In this document: in pieces, positions 17,690-26,793 of the stretch
Layout: each line of letters starts with the position of its first letter
Position numbering within the stretch: position 1 is the first letter of the stretch
The notes under the pieces: generated by a model
What the model was told of the DNA's origin: nothing
Databases searched by the model: none
The model's input: only the letters and a program-made list of their open reading frames with translations
Made by a program: the position numbers and the translations under genes
Assembly (NCBI GenBank): GCA_947258815.1
Contig: CAMYJW010000030.1
Span: 310,001-374,000, forward strand
Direction of reading: 5' to 3'
DNA from: an uncultured Sphingomonadaceae bacterium
GTDB taxonomy: Bacteria > Pseudomonadota > Alphaproteobacteria > Sphingomonadales > Sphingomonadaceae
Length of the DNA: 64,000 bases

Positions 17690-18598
17690 ATGACTATCGA
17701 CTTTGCCGGAAAGGTCGCGATCGTGACCGGCGCGGGCGGCGGCCTTGGCAGGCAATACGCTCTCGACCTTGCACGGCGCGGGGCAAAAGTTATCGTCAAC
17801 GATCTTGGCTCCACGCGCGATGGCGCGGGCAATTCGGACGCCGCATTGGAAGTCGTCGATGAAATTCGTGCAACGGGTGGCGAGGCCATGGCCAACGGCG
17901 CGAGCGTCGCGGAATTTGAACAAATGGAAGATATGGTCGCCAGGGCAAAAGCCACATGGGGCGGCGTGCATATCCTGATCAACAATGCCGGTATCCTGCG
18001 CGACAAGTCATTTGCGAATATGGCGATTGACGATTTCGAGCAGGTCGTGCGCGTTCACTTGCTGGGCACTGCCTATGCGACCAAGGCCGTATGGAAAACG
18101 ATGCAGGCGCAAACCTATGGCCGTATCCTGATGACAACTTCTTCATCGGGGCTTGGCGGCATGTTCGGGCAAGCAAATTATGCCGCGGCCAAAACGGGCG
18201 TTATCGGCCTTGCCCGGACGCTGAGGCTTGAGGGTGCGAAATATAATATCCGGGTCAACACGCTGGCCCCCGCTGCCGGAACCCGCCTCACCGAGGATAT
18301 CTTTCCCGAAGACGCCTACAACGCCTTCACGCCAGAGAAAGTCACGCCGGCTGCGCTGTTTCTGGTGTCCGAAGAAGCGCCGGACAATGCTATTGTCGCG
18401 GCGGGCGGCGGCGTATTTCAAACCGTGGGCATCACGCTGAACCAGGGCATTCTGCTTGCCGAAGAAGAATGCACACCCGAAGGGGTTCGCGCCGCGTGGA
18501 ACCGGATTTCCGATCGCTCAAGCGATTTGCCTTTCAACAATGGAATGGAGCAGGCGCAACAGACCATGGAACTGCTGCAAAAGACCGGAAAAAACTGA
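17690..18598 (+). CDS. Short-chain dehydrogenase, MFE-2-like 3-hydroxyacyl-CoA type
   Basis: The 302-residue classical SDR has the cofactor loop TGAGGGLG (13-20), NNAG (98-101), catalytic Ser151-153, Tyr164 and Lys168 in YAAAK. The extra loop NDLGSTRDGAGNSD after the second strand and the long C-terminal extension match the dehydrogenase module of peroxisomal multifunctional enzyme 2 and its bacterial relatives. It probably oxidises 3-hydroxyacyl-CoA with NAD+, but the chain specificity cannot be read. It stands alone between purS and the DUF2794 gene. Confidence 0.85.
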   Translation: MTIDFAGKVAIVTGAGGGLGRQYALDLARRGAKVIVNDLGSTRDGAGNSDAALEVVDEIRATGGEAMANGASVAEFEQMEDMVARAKATWGGVHILINNAGILRDKSFANMAIDDFEQVVRVHLLGTAYATKAVWKTMQAQTYGRILMTTSSSGLGGMFGQANYAAAKTGVIGLARTLRLEGAKYNIRVNTLAPAAGTRLTEDIFPEDAYNAFTPEKVTPAALFLVSEEAPDNAIVAAGGGVFQTVGITLNQGILLAEEECTPEGVRAAWNRISDRSSDLPFNNGMEQAQQTMELLQKTGKN

Positions 18599-18733
18599 GT
18601 CAGCGCCCGATTTCGAAGGTAAATAGCGCGTTTTCCGTTCAGGCCGACGCGAACGAAAAAGCAACGCTGAGACGCCGCGCGGGCCTGTCGCGGCTTCCTA
18701 TCCCGATTGATCGGTAATCGCTCCAGATGGCGA

Positions 18734-19105
18734 CTATCCGTCAACGACTTTCAGCAGGCGCCGCTCCAGCGGGAACAGCACACCGGGCAATTCATGCCCG
18801 CGCTTGATGATCTGGCCCGCCTCGCCAAACAGGGTCCACATACCCTGCTTGTTGCGCAAGCCGGGTCGTTTTTCCACTCTGACCTGCGGACGCTCCGCCG
18901 CTCTGCGAAATGCGCAGAAACTGGCCGCATCTTTTTCGAAGTTCATCGCATAGTCGCGCCACTGCCCTGCCGCCACCATCCGACCATATAGATCAAGGAT
19001 GCGCTGCAATTCCGACCGTTCGAAACCCACCTGAAGCCGCTGACCGCCCGGAAACGCGACAACCTCTGCACCGGACCTGTTCAGCCTGGAACCGCCTGAA
19101 ACCAT
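18734..19105 (-). CDS. DUF2794 family protein
   Basis: The 123-residue protein contains VGFERSELQRILDLYGRMV, then GQWRDYAMNF, and ends with GHELPGVLFPLERRLLKVVDG. This matches DUF2794, a family of unknown function found mostly in Alphaproteobacteria. There is no signal peptide or membrane segment. It lies 5 bp downstream of cysE on the same strand and is presumably co-transcribed with it. The 135 bp between this gene and the SDR gene holds nothing recognisable. Confidence 0.8.
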   Translation of the reverse strand: MVSGGSRLNRSGAEVVAFPGGQRLQVGFERSELQRILDLYGRMVAAGQWRDYAMNFEKDAASFCAFRRAAERPQVRVEKRPGLRNKQGMWTLFGEAGQIIKRGHELPGVLFPLERRLLKVVDG

Positions 19106-19110
19106 ATGGA

Positions 19111-19803
19111 TCAGTTACTCTTGCGCGCCGCCGGATCGGCCGATCCCGCCTTCGCGGACAAAGCATCGACCTGTTCACGCAAAGCCGCGACTTCCGCTTC
19201 AAGCTCTTCAAAACGTTCACCGCCCGGCTCGCACGGTTCCTTGCATGGCGTTCCGTAGGGCATAAATTCCTTGGCCCAGGTTTCCGCCGCCACAAGTGTG
19301 GAACGCGCCTTGACGCCAACCATCGTCGCGCCATCGGGAACATCGTCCGTCACAATCGCATTGGCGCCGATACGCGCACGAACGCCGATCGTGATCGGTC
19401 CCAGGATCGCCGCGCCGGAGCCGACAATCACATTGTCCAGAAGAGTCGGGTGGCGTTTGCCGCCCTTGCCGTTTGCCGGGTTGGTTCCGCCAAGCGTAAC
19501 GCACGGATAAATCGTGACATTGTCGCCGATTTCAGCCGTTTCGCCGATCGTTACGAAGCCATGATCGACAAAGAAGTTCTTGCCGACTTTCGCACCGGGA
19601 TGAATGTCTATCGCGGTAAGAAATCGCGACAAATGGTTGACCGCCCGTGCAAGAAAAACCAGCCGCGCCCTGAACAGCGCATGCGCGATACGGTGCCAGA
19701 ACAGCGCCCAAACGCCCGGATAAAGCAGCACTTCCAGCCGCGAACGTGGCGCCGGATCACGGGCGGCAATCGAATCCAGATAGCGGGTCAGTCCACCGAA
19801 CAT
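19111..19803 (-). CDS. cysE: Serine O-acetyltransferase
   Basis: The 230-residue protein starts MFGGLTRYLDSIAARDPAPRS. It has the short N-terminal helical region of EpsC/CysE enzymes, then a left-handed beta helix with IDIHPGAKVGKNFFVDHG, IGDNVTIYPCVTLGGT and IVGSGAAILGPITIG. It acetylates serine to give O-acetylserine for cysteine synthesis. The C-terminus carries an unusual predicted coiled coil (FEELEAEVAALREQVDALSA), probably involved in oligomerisation. The next gene upstream is the Hda-like gene, 38 bp away. Confidence 0.94.
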   Translation of the reverse strand: MFGGLTRYLDSIAARDPAPRSRLEVLLYPGVWALFWHRIAHALFRARLVFLARAVNHLSRFLTAIDIHPGAKVGKNFFVDHGFVTIGETAEIGDNVTIYPCVTLGGTNPANGKGGKRHPTLLDNVIVGSGAAILGPITIGVRARIGANAIVTDDVPDGATMVGVKARSTLVAAETWAKEFMPYGTPCKEPCEPGGERFEELEAEVAALREQVDALSAKAGSADPAARKSN

Positions 19804-19841
19804 GCTGCGATTCTCCCACCAATTCGCCTGCGGCGCAAGAC

Positions 19842-20447
19842 TTACACGCCCGAACGGGAAGACTCGGCCAGAGCAGCGCGCCAAATCGCCATGGTTGGCG
19901 GTTGTTTGCGTTCAAGGCTCAGCCGGTCGATCGTCGATACAAGCTTCTCAACCGCGATATGGCTACGCTCACAGCGTGGCACAAGATATTCGGCAGCAGA
20001 ATCGTCAAGCACCAGCCCGCGCATCTGCGCGTGCAGCGCAATCAGTTGGGCAAGCATGGCATCGTCAGGCGCGCCGATTGTGAGGTGCAGCGCCGCACCC
20101 AGCCGCGATTTCAGATCGGGCAGATCGACGTGCCAGTTTTCATCCGCCGCGCTACTGACAAGCAACAGGGGCTGTCCGTTTTCCTGCGCGCGGTTCCAGC
20201 GATGAAACAGCGCGTCTTCGTCCATCCGGTCTGCATTGTCGATCGCCTGCCCCGCAGCCGTCGCTTCAAACCACCGAGCCAGCGCCGATTTGCCCGACCG
20301 CACCGGACCAAACAGAATTGCGGTGCGGAACGGCCATTTCGATGGGTCCGAAAGCGCATCGACAACGCCCGCATTCGCATTACCGACGATAATCCGGGGC
20401 GGGCTTTCGGCTGACCCGGCAACAAGCGGAAGGGCAATCTGCTTCAT
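19842..20447 (-). CDS. hda: DnaA-related regulatory inactivator (Hda/HdaA-like)
   Basis: The 201-residue protein is one short AAA+ module. It has a Walker A variant GPVRSGKSAL (Lys53, Ser54), a degenerate Walker B at LLLVSSAADE, and DnaA-like lid helices at the end (YLVPRCERSHIAVEKLVSTI). It lacks the DnaA DNA-binding domain IV. Hda-type proteins act with the DNA polymerase clamp to stimulate ATP hydrolysis by DnaA and prevent re-initiation. The gene is 13 bp after the membrane protein gene that starts at 21750. Confidence 0.85.
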   Translation of the reverse strand: MKQIALPLVAGSAESPPRIIVGNANAGVVDALSDPSKWPFRTAILFGPVRSGKSALARWFEATAAGQAIDNADRMDEDALFHRWNRAQENGQPLLLVSSAADENWHVDLPDLKSRLGAALHLTIGAPDDAMLAQLIALHAQMRGLVLDDSAAEYLVPRCERSHIAVEKLVSTIDRLSLERKQPPTMAIWRAALAESSRSGV

Positions 20448-20460
20448 CGCAGCAGGCGGC

Positions 20461-21750
20461 TTATCGCGCGATTCTCAGCGCGTTGCTTCCAACCGTGACC
20501 TGCCAGCCTTTTGCACGCAGAGCCGCGGCCAGCGTCTCAAGATCGCCCGCCACGGTCACCCGCATAACCGAGGTGCCGCCAATGGCGAGGCTGGTGGTTG
20601 CCGCCCCGCGAACGCCCGCCGCTCCCCTGACAGAAGCAAGCGCACGATCGATCGCTGCTGCATCGGGAGAAGCGAACTGAACCGAATATGTCGCAATCGT
20701 CTGCGGTGTCTGGCTGCCTGCCTCGCTCGTATCCGCCCCGCTCGAAGCGGCCGTGTTATCGGCGGACCCGGCATCGGCATCTCTTCCGAGATGCGCGCGC
20801 AGTTTGGCAAGCGCCGCATCAAAGGCCAGATCACCGGCAACCAGCGTGGGATCGGGTTTGAGAAGCCCGTCGGCCAGCGCGCGCCTGTAGATGCCATCAA
20901 CACGCACCACGGCCTTCGCCAGCATCATCGGAACCTTGTTTTCCGAAGGCGCGGTCATCGTGAAACTGTCAATATAGGTGTTATCCGGGCCGTAACGCGC
21001 GGTGAATGTTCCGCGCACCGGGCCGCCCGGCCACTGCCTTTCCAGCCGCGCGACCGGACTGACGACATCGGCCGATTCGAACTGATTAAGTACATTGCGC
21101 CACCATCCGCGGCTGCGTCGGCCGGTCTGGCCCGCTGTCAGCACTAGCGATTCGCCGCCCGATCCGGTCGGACGAACATATTCCACCGGGCTTCCTGCCG
21201 GCTGGAAATTTGCCCATGCTCGCTGCCACGGCCCGCGCACTTCGAATACCTGCCGCACGCCGCCCGAATACAGCACCGGCACAACCAGCAACGGCGCCGA
21301 CTGCCGACTTGCAGACGAACCGCCCGCCGTTCCTACGAATCTGCCCGCCTGCGTGCGATCGAAAATCACCCCAAGCGATGCGACATAACGGCGAGGCCCG
21401 ATCTGCTCTTTCTCGATCACGATAGCCGTAACCATGGAACTGAGCTGGCCATCGCTCATCTTCGGACCCTTGAGCTTAGCCCAGGCCTTGCGCTGCGCCA
21501 TGCGCCAGCCGTTCCCCCTCGCCTCTTCGCCGGTATCGCCAGTCGCATTGACCTCGATGCCGGTGACATGAATGTCAGAAGAACTGGCGATCGGCGGAAT
21601 CCCGCGTTCGCCTTCGATCTGCGCAATCAGCCGCTCACCGCCGACCAATGCCAGCGCCAGACACGCAATGGCCGCAAGAATCGGCCAGGGCTGGCGTGCA
21701 AGCCAATGCCGGAAGGACTGCATAGGTTCGATGATAAGTGCGCTTGTCAT
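20461..21750 (-). CDS. Membrane-anchored protein with C-terminal HMA-like fold
   Basis: The 429-residue protein (from ATG 21750; ATG 21723 is possible) has one N-terminal membrane segment [18 protein letters not shown] large predicted periplasmic region follows, including an [11 protein letters not shown] stretch like those in DUF2066-type proteins. The C-terminal 75 residues ([20 protein letters not shown] through [14 protein letters not shown]) resemble a ferredoxin-like heavy-metal-associated fold, but no CxxC metal site is present. Function is unknown. It is divergent from purM and co-directional with hda, 13 bp upstream of it. Confidence 0.65.
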   Translation of the reverse strand: MTSALIIEPMQSFRHWLARQPWPILAAIACLALALVGGERLIAQIEGERGIPPIASSSDIHVTGIEVNATGDTGEEARGNGWRMAQRKAWAKLKGPKMSDGQLSSMVTAIVIEKEQIGPRRYVASLGVIFDRTQAGRFVGTAGGSSASRQSAPLLVVPVLYSGGVRQVFEVRGPWQRAWANFQPAGSPVEYVRPTGSGGESLVLTAGQTGRRSRGWWRNVLNQFESADVVSPVARLERQWPGGPVRGTFTARYGPDNTYIDSFTMTAPSENKVPMMLAKAVVRVDGIYRRALADGLLKPDPTLVAGDLAFDAALAKLRAHLGRDADAGSADNTAASSGADTSEAGSQTPQTIATYSVQFASPDAAAIDRALASVRGAAGVRGAATTSLAIGGTSVMRVTVAGDLETLAAALRAKGWQVTVGSNALRIAR

Positions 21751-21820
21751 AATAGGCTGGCGCGCCTTTTGCCCAAACGGCGATGGAAATCCAAGCGCGA
21801 ATGCGCCAAAGGCATTTTCC

Positions 21821-22918
21821 ATGGTCTCAAACACCCCATCTTACACTTACGAGAACGCCGGAGTCTCGATCGAGGCGGGCAATAACCTCGTCAAAGCCAT
21901 CGGCCCGCTCGTGAAAGCCACTGCGCGCCCCGGCGCTGATGCGGAAATCGGCGGATTCGGCGGATTTTTCGATCCCCGCGCGGCAGGATACACCGATCCG
22001 CTGCTGGTTGCCGCCAACGATGGCGTGGGCACCAAGGTCAAACTGGCGATCGACCATGACCGGCATGACCGAATCGGTATCGACCTTGTCGCGATGTGTG
22101 TGAACGATCTTATCGTGCAAGGCGCGGAGCCGCTGTTCTTCCTGGACTATTTTGCCACCGGAAAACTGGTGAGCGGCATCGCCGAGCGAGTCGTTGCCGG
22201 GATCGCCGAGGGCTGCAAACAATCGGGCTGCGCGCTGATCGGTGGGGAAACAGCCGAAATGCCCGGCATGTATGCCGATGGTGACTATGATCTGGCGGGC
22301 TTTTGCGTTGGCGCGGTGGAACGCGGCGAACAGCTGACCGGCGATCTGGTGGCCGAAGGCGATGTGCTGCTGGGCCTTGCATCGTCGGGCGTCCATTCAA
22401 ACGGCTATTCGCTGGTGCGCAGGCTTGCCGCCGACAAGGGCTGGAAGCTCGACCGCCCGGCCCTGTTTGATGCCGATGTCCTTCTGATCGACGCACTGAT
22501 TGAGCCAACGCGGATCTATGTAAAAAGCCTGCTTCCCTTGATCCGGGCGGGCCGGATCCACGCGCTTGCCCACATCACCGGCGGCGGTTTGCTGGAAAAT
22601 ATTCCGCGGGTTCTGCCTCAGGGACTGCATGCGCGCGTCGATGCGGGAAGCTGGGAACAGCCCCGGCTGATGGCGTTCCTTCAGGCACAGGGCAACATCG
22701 AACCGACCGAAATGGCGCGCACGTTCAACTGCGGCATCGGCATGGTGTTGGCCGTCTCGGCCGATCAGGCGGATGCGGTGGTTCGCGATCTGGGCGCTGC
22801 CGGAGAGACGGTGACGGTGATCGGCGCGATCGAAAAAGGCGCGCGCGGGTGCACCGTTCAGGGCCGCGCGGATGATTGGCATGCGCGTGAGACATGGGAA
22901 GCGACGCACCTTGTCTGA
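21821..22918 (+). CDS. purM: Phosphoribosylformylglycinamidine cyclo-ligase
   Basis: AIR synthetase (365 residues) starts at ATG 21821 with [18 protein letters not shown]. Family motifs are [34 protein letters not shown] and [15 protein letters not shown]. It converts FGAM to AIR with ATP. The reading frame is open further upstream, but that part would overlap the divergent gene and lacks homology. It is followed directly by purN, the usual purMN pair. Confidence 0.96.
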   Translation: MVSNTPSYTYENAGVSIEAGNNLVKAIGPLVKATARPGADAEIGGFGGFFDPRAAGYTDPLLVAANDGVGTKVKLAIDHDRHDRIGIDLVAMCVNDLIVQGAEPLFFLDYFATGKLVSGIAERVVAGIAEGCKQSGCALIGGETAEMPGMYADGDYDLAGFCVGAVERGEQLTGDLVAEGDVLLGLASSGVHSNGYSLVRRLAADKGWKLDRPALFDADVLLIDALIEPTRIYVKSLLPLIRAGRIHALAHITGGGLLENIPRVLPQGLHARVDAGSWEQPRLMAFLQAQGNIEPTEMARTFNCGIGMVLAVSADQADAVVRDLGAAGETVTVIGAIEKGARGCTVQGRADDWHARETWEATHLV

Positions 22919-23879
22919 AGCAGGTGGCAGCCGGGCGAAAGTCGCAGTCCTGATTTCGGGAAGCGGCACTAACATGGCCGCCCTGCTCTATGCCTCACAG
23001 CGCGGCGATTGCCCTTTTGAAATTGTGCTGGTTGCCAGCAACAAGGCCGATGCCGGGGGGCTGAAACTCGCCGCGGCAGAAGGCGTGCCCACGTTCGTCC
23101 TGTCGCACAAGGGGATGACGCGCGAAACACACGACATGGAAATGGATGCAGCCATCCGCAAAAGCGGCGCGGACTATATCGCGCTGGCCGGATACATGCG
23201 CATCCTCTCCCCCGCGTTTGTAAGCCGCTGGGAAGGCAGGATGCTGAATATCCATCCATCGCTGCTGCCCAAATACAAAGGCCTGCACACGCACGAACAG
23301 GCGCTGGAAAATGGCGATTCGCATGCCGGGTGTTCAGTCCATCTCGTTACAGCCGAACTGGATGACGGCCCGGTTCTGGGCCAGTCAAAAGTAGCGGTGT
23401 TGCCCGAAGACACGACCGAAACGCTGGCCGCGCGCGTGCTGATTGCCGAACATCAACTCTATTCGCGCTGCCTGGCGGATTTCGTCACCCGCGAACAATC
23501 GCCCGAATGGTTGCTTGCAAAAGTCGGCGCGCTCGCCATGGCGCTGCCCGAAGCCGAAGCGCGGGCATCGCATGGTTCTCCGGGCTGGCGGATCGCCGGG
23601 GGTAAATATTTCGCCCATTTCCTGCAGCGCCATCACGGTGAAACGCAAATTGCCGTTCTCGTCAAAACCAGCGGTGTTGATGAACTGGCCGCATTGATCG
23701 AGCAGGATCCGCAAACCTATTACAAGCCCGCCTACTATGGCGCTTCGGGCTGGGTCGGCATCGTTCTGAACCGCGATGGCGTGGAGTGGGATCACGTAAC
23801 CCACTGGCTGCAACGCAGCTGGCGAGCCGTTGCGCCCAAAAAACTTACCAGGCTGCTGAATGCGGCGGACGACTTCTGA
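22911..23879 (+). CDS. purN: PurN formyltransferase fused to a C-terminal MmcQ/YjbR-like domain
   Basis: Residues 1 to about 200 are GAR transformylase. They show [35 protein letters not shown], the catalytic [20 protein letters not shown] and the terminal Asp site in LDDGPVLGQ. PurN proteins normally end near residue 190-215. Here a further 110 residues continue ([19 protein letters not shown] through [19 protein letters not shown]) and resemble the MmcQ/YjbR fold (DUF419). TTG 22911 is preferred as start because GGGAAG lies nine bases before it. ATG 22872 or 22881 would extend the overlap with purM. The role of the added domain is unknown. Confidence 0.88.
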   Translation: MSEAGGSRAKVAVLISGSGTNMAALLYASQRGDCPFEIVLVASNKADAGGLKLAAAEGVPTFVLSHKGMTRETHDMEMDAAIRKSGADYIALAGYMRILSPAFVSRWEGRMLNIHPSLLPKYKGLHTHEQALENGDSHAGCSVHLVTAELDDGPVLGQSKVAVLPEDTTETLAARVLIAEHQLYSRCLADFVTREQSPEWLLAKVGALAMALPEAEARASHGSPGWRIAGGKYFAHFLQRHHGETQIAVLVKTSGVDELAALIEQDPQTYYKPAYYGASGWVGIVLNRDGVEWDHVTHWLQRSWRAVAPKKLTRLLNAADDF

Positions 23880-23897
23880 TCGCCCGCCCAAGGCTGG

Positions 23898-24143
23898 CTA
23901 GACTTCCGAAAATTCCACCAGCGGACGGCTTTCGCGCGTGCCACGATAGCGGGACTCAGGATCGTTGGCGTCGCCTTCGATGATGACGTGATCGTCATGC
24001 ACTTCAATCAGCGTGCCCACGAACGGAAAGCCTTCAAGGCTGCCATTAACCCGGTAGCTGACGGTATCGCCGACCTTGAAGGTCTTTTCATCGAAATTGA
24101 ATTCAAACGGGCAGTCTTCGCCCGATTCGCCCATGCCTTGCAT
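23898..24143 (-). CDS. Small acidic protein, possible SH3-like barrel (81 aa)
   Basis: This 81-residue protein starts MQGMGESGEDCPFEFNFDEK. The core KVGDTVSYRVNG followed by VGTLIEVHDDHVIIEG reads like five short beta strands of an SH3/KOW-like barrel. It is acidic, with no membrane segment and one Cys. No function is recognised. It is convergent with purN and sits 119 bp downstream of ndk. Confidence 0.65.
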   Translation of the reverse strand: MQGMGESGEDCPFEFNFDEKTFKVGDTVSYRVNGSLEGFPFVGTLIEVHDDHVIIEGDANDPESRYRGTRESRPLVEFSEV

Positions 24144-24262
24144 CGCTGGTCTCCGTGCCGATCCCCGATCCGGGCCCCATGTTACCGCATTCGCCCATCG
24201 CGGATCAAATGCAAACAGACCGCCCCCGGAATGCCTCTCGCCTTATCGGCGGGAGCCCCTGT

Positions 24263-24685
24263 TCAGCCGACGATTTCGTCCGCCGTGAAGAAGAAATCGA
24301 TTTCGATCTTCGCGTTTTCGTCGCTGTCCGAACCATGCGCCGAATTGGCTTCGATCGATTCGGCAAACGTTTTGCGGATCGTGCCCTCTGCGGCATCGGC
24401 AGGGTTGGTGGCGCCCATGATCTCACGATTGCGGGCAACCGCGTCTTCGCCTTCCAGCACCTGAACGACAACCGGGCCGGATGTCATGAATGCAACCAGA
24501 TCGTTGAAGAAGGGGCGTTCCTTGTGGACGCCGTAAAAGCCTTCGGCCTGTTCCTTTCTCATCTGGATGCGCTTTGAAGCAACGACCCGCAGGCCGCCGT
24601 CTTCCAGCATTTTTGTGACCGCGCCGGTCAGATTGCGGCGCGTGGCATCGGGCTTGATGATCGAAAATGTGCGGGTGACGGCCAT
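24263..24685 (-). CDS. ndk: Nucleoside diphosphate kinase
   Basis: The 140-residue protein starts [21 protein letters not shown]. The active-site motif is [13 protein letters not shown] with phospho-His117. It balances NTP and dNTP pools by phosphate transfer through that histidine. The start is fixed by an AAGGAA site before the ATG at 24685. Upstream on the same strand are holC and pepA, but a 108-bp gap suggests ndk has its own promoter. Confidence 0.98.
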   Translation of the reverse strand: MAVTRTFSIIKPDATRRNLTGAVTKMLEDGGLRVVASKRIQMRKEQAEGFYGVHKERPFFNDLVAFMTSGPVVVQVLEGEDAVARNREIMGATNPADAAEGTIRKTFAESIEANSAHGSDSDENAKIEIDFFFTADEIVG

Positions 24686-24793
24686 TGTGTGTTCCTTGCG
24701 AGTGTAAATGCGTTTGCTTGTTCTGTTGATTTGCGCGGGCACCTAGCCGGGATCATGTTGCGCCGCAAGGCATGACGCCCCAAGCGCCGCTTA

Positions 24794-25231
24794 TCACGGC
24801 CCTTCAACCCATTTGCCACCCTGCTGTTTCCAGAAACGCCGATCCAGCCCTTCACGTTCGCCCAGCGCGCGCCAGCATTCGCGGGCTTGCTGCAAAGTCT
24901 GGTCGTCAAACAAATAGAACGTGCGTTCAAACGGCGGTTCACCATCGCGCCACACGCCATCGGCAAGCACCACGAAGCGCGCGCCATTGCCCGCAACCGG
25001 ATCGGCAGACAGCAATATCGGCTGGCGCGCTTCATGCGCCTCGCCCGCCTTGCCATGCGCCAGAAAACTCTCCGGCAGCTTTTCCCAAAGCGCATCACCG
25101 ATCCGGCCAAGCTGTTTTTCATCGCCCGACACCACCAGCAGACGCTCTCCCGCTTTAAGGGCGGCGCGCGCAATCAGCGGCAACGCGGCTTCAGCGGGAT
25201 CGCGGCTTAGCTGATAGAAATCGGCACGCAT
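24794..25231 (-). CDS. holC: DNA polymerase III subunit chi
   Basis: The 145-residue protein starts MRADFYQLSRDPAEAALPLIARAAL and shows the chi signature. GERLLVVSGDEKQLGRIGDALWE is followed by SFLAHG, PILLSADP and CWRALGEREGLDRRFWKQ. Chi links the clamp loader to single-stranded DNA-binding protein. It lies 12 bp after pepA, an arrangement common in proteobacteria. Confidence 0.93.
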   Translation of the reverse strand: MRADFYQLSRDPAEAALPLIARAALKAGERLLVVSGDEKQLGRIGDALWEKLPESFLAHGKAGEAHEARQPILLSADPVAGNGARFVVLADGVWRDGEPPFERTFYLFDDQTLQQARECWRALGEREGLDRRFWKQQGGKWVEGP

Positions 25232-25243
25232 TCGGGCTCTGCC

Positions 25244-26707
25244 TCAGCTTTCAACCGCGTCGCGCACATAGCGATCGAGCAGGCGCACGCCAAAGCCGGT
25301 TGCCCCCTTGTCCCATGTCGCGCCGGGCTTGTCCGCCCAGACCATCCCGGCAATGTCGAGATGCGCCCATGGGGTGCCATCTTCGATAAACCGCTGAAGG
25401 AACTGCGCCGCTGTGATCGAGCCGCCAAAACGCGGTCCTGCGTTTTTCATGTCGGCAATCTGGCTGTCGATCAGCTTGTCATAAGCCGGACCAAGCGGGA
25501 AACGCCACAGCCGGTCGCCGCTGATCTGGCCCGCCGAATCAAGCGATGCCGCCAGCGAATCGTCGTTCGCGAACATGCCGCCATATTCGCGGCCCAGCGA
25601 TACGATGATGGCACCCGTCAGTGTCGCAAGGTTGACGATCTTGACCGGAGAATACTCACGCTGAACGAAAGTCAGCGCATCGCAAAGCACCAGCCGCCCT
25701 TCGGCATCGGTGTTGATGATTTCAACAGTCTGGCCAGACATTGAGGTGACGACATCGCCGGGCCGCTGGGCATTGCCATCGGGCATATTCTCCACCAGGC
25801 CGCACACGCCCACGATATTGGCTTTGGCCTTGCGACCGGCCACCGCCAGCATCGCTCCGGCAACGGCGCCCGCGCCGCCCATGTCCCATTTCATGTCTTC
25901 CATGCCGCCGGCAGGCTTGATCGAGATACCGCCCGAATCGAATGTCACCCCCTTGCCGACCAGTGCAATCGGCGCTGCGCCGGGATTGCCGCCTTCCCAT
26001 TCCATCACCAGCATACGCGGCGCTCTGGCAGACCCTTGCGCCACACCCAGCAGCGCGCCCATACCCAGCGCGCGCATCTCGTTTTCATCAAGCACGCGCA
26101 TTTTAACACCCGTGCCTTCAAGCCTGCTCTGGCAGCGCGCAACAAACGATTCGGGATAAATCGCATTACCCGGTTCGGTGACGAGTTCCTTGGTGAACGC
26201 CACACCTTCGCAAACCGCCGCTTCAACAGCCCAGATCGCCGCCGCCTCAGCCGGGGCGCTCACCACGCTGATGGTGTTGAGCGAAGGCTTCTTTTCCTCG
26301 CTCAGCTTCGTGCGATAGATATCGTGGCGCCAGCTACGCAGGTTCGCGCCGGTCAGAACCGAAACCGTATCTTCGGCGGAAAGCCCCGTTCCCGTAAGAT
26401 CGATGGTCAGTTCATCATGGCCAGAGATCAAATACTTCGCGACCAGACCCGCCCCCGCGCGCTCCAGCGCGGAACGCCGGTCTTTTGCGGCGGTCTTGCC
26501 GATCCCTGCCAGTGCAACACGAACGGTTTGGCCATCGCGTTCAACAAACCCTTCACAAATCTGGCCCGGCTTGCCGGAAAAGCGCGACAGTTTTGCCGCC
26601 TCGGCCAGCACCGGTTCAAGATCGGCGGGCATTGCATCCTGATTCACCAGCCGGGCAATCAGACGCGAAGCGGAAGCCGCCGCGGCGTCAAGAAACTGAA
26701 TTTGCAT
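25244..26707 (-). CDS. pepA: Leucyl aminopeptidase (M17)
   Basis: The 487-residue protein starts at the ATG at 26707 behind an AGGAG site. The C-terminal catalytic half carries the M17 metal and active-site motifs GKGVTFDSGGISIKPAGGM, MKWDMGGAGA and the signature NTDAEGRLVLCDAL. It is a hexameric dizinc or manganese aminopeptidase of the cytoplasm, and PepA homologues can also bind DNA. It is divergent from lptD, sharing a promoter region of about 90 bp, and is the first gene of pepA-holC. Confidence 0.96.
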   Translation of the reverse strand: MQIQFLDAAAASASRLIARLVNQDAMPADLEPVLAEAAKLSRFSGKPGQICEGFVERDGQTVRVALAGIGKTAAKDRRSALERAGAGLVAKYLISGHDELTIDLTGTGLSAEDTVSVLTGANLRSWRHDIYRTKLSEEKKPSLNTISVVSAPAEAAAIWAVEAAVCEGVAFTKELVTEPGNAIYPESFVARCQSRLEGTGVKMRVLDENEMRALGMGALLGVAQGSARAPRMLVMEWEGGNPGAAPIALVGKGVTFDSGGISIKPAGGMEDMKWDMGGAGAVAGAMLAVAGRKAKANIVGVCGLVENMPDGNAQRPGDVVTSMSGQTVEIINTDAEGRLVLCDALTFVQREYSPVKIVNLATLTGAIIVSLGREYGGMFANDDSLAASLDSAGQISGDRLWRFPLGPAYDKLIDSQIADMKNAGPRFGGSITAAQFLQRFIEDGTPWAHLDIAGMVWADKPGATWDKGATGFGVRLLDRYVRDAVES

Positions 26708-26793
26708 GAATTCTCCTGGAACGTGCTGAAATGACGATCTTCTGCACAAAGGCTGCATTGCAGTTAAGCGCGGGCGGTGCGATAGGCAAGCGC

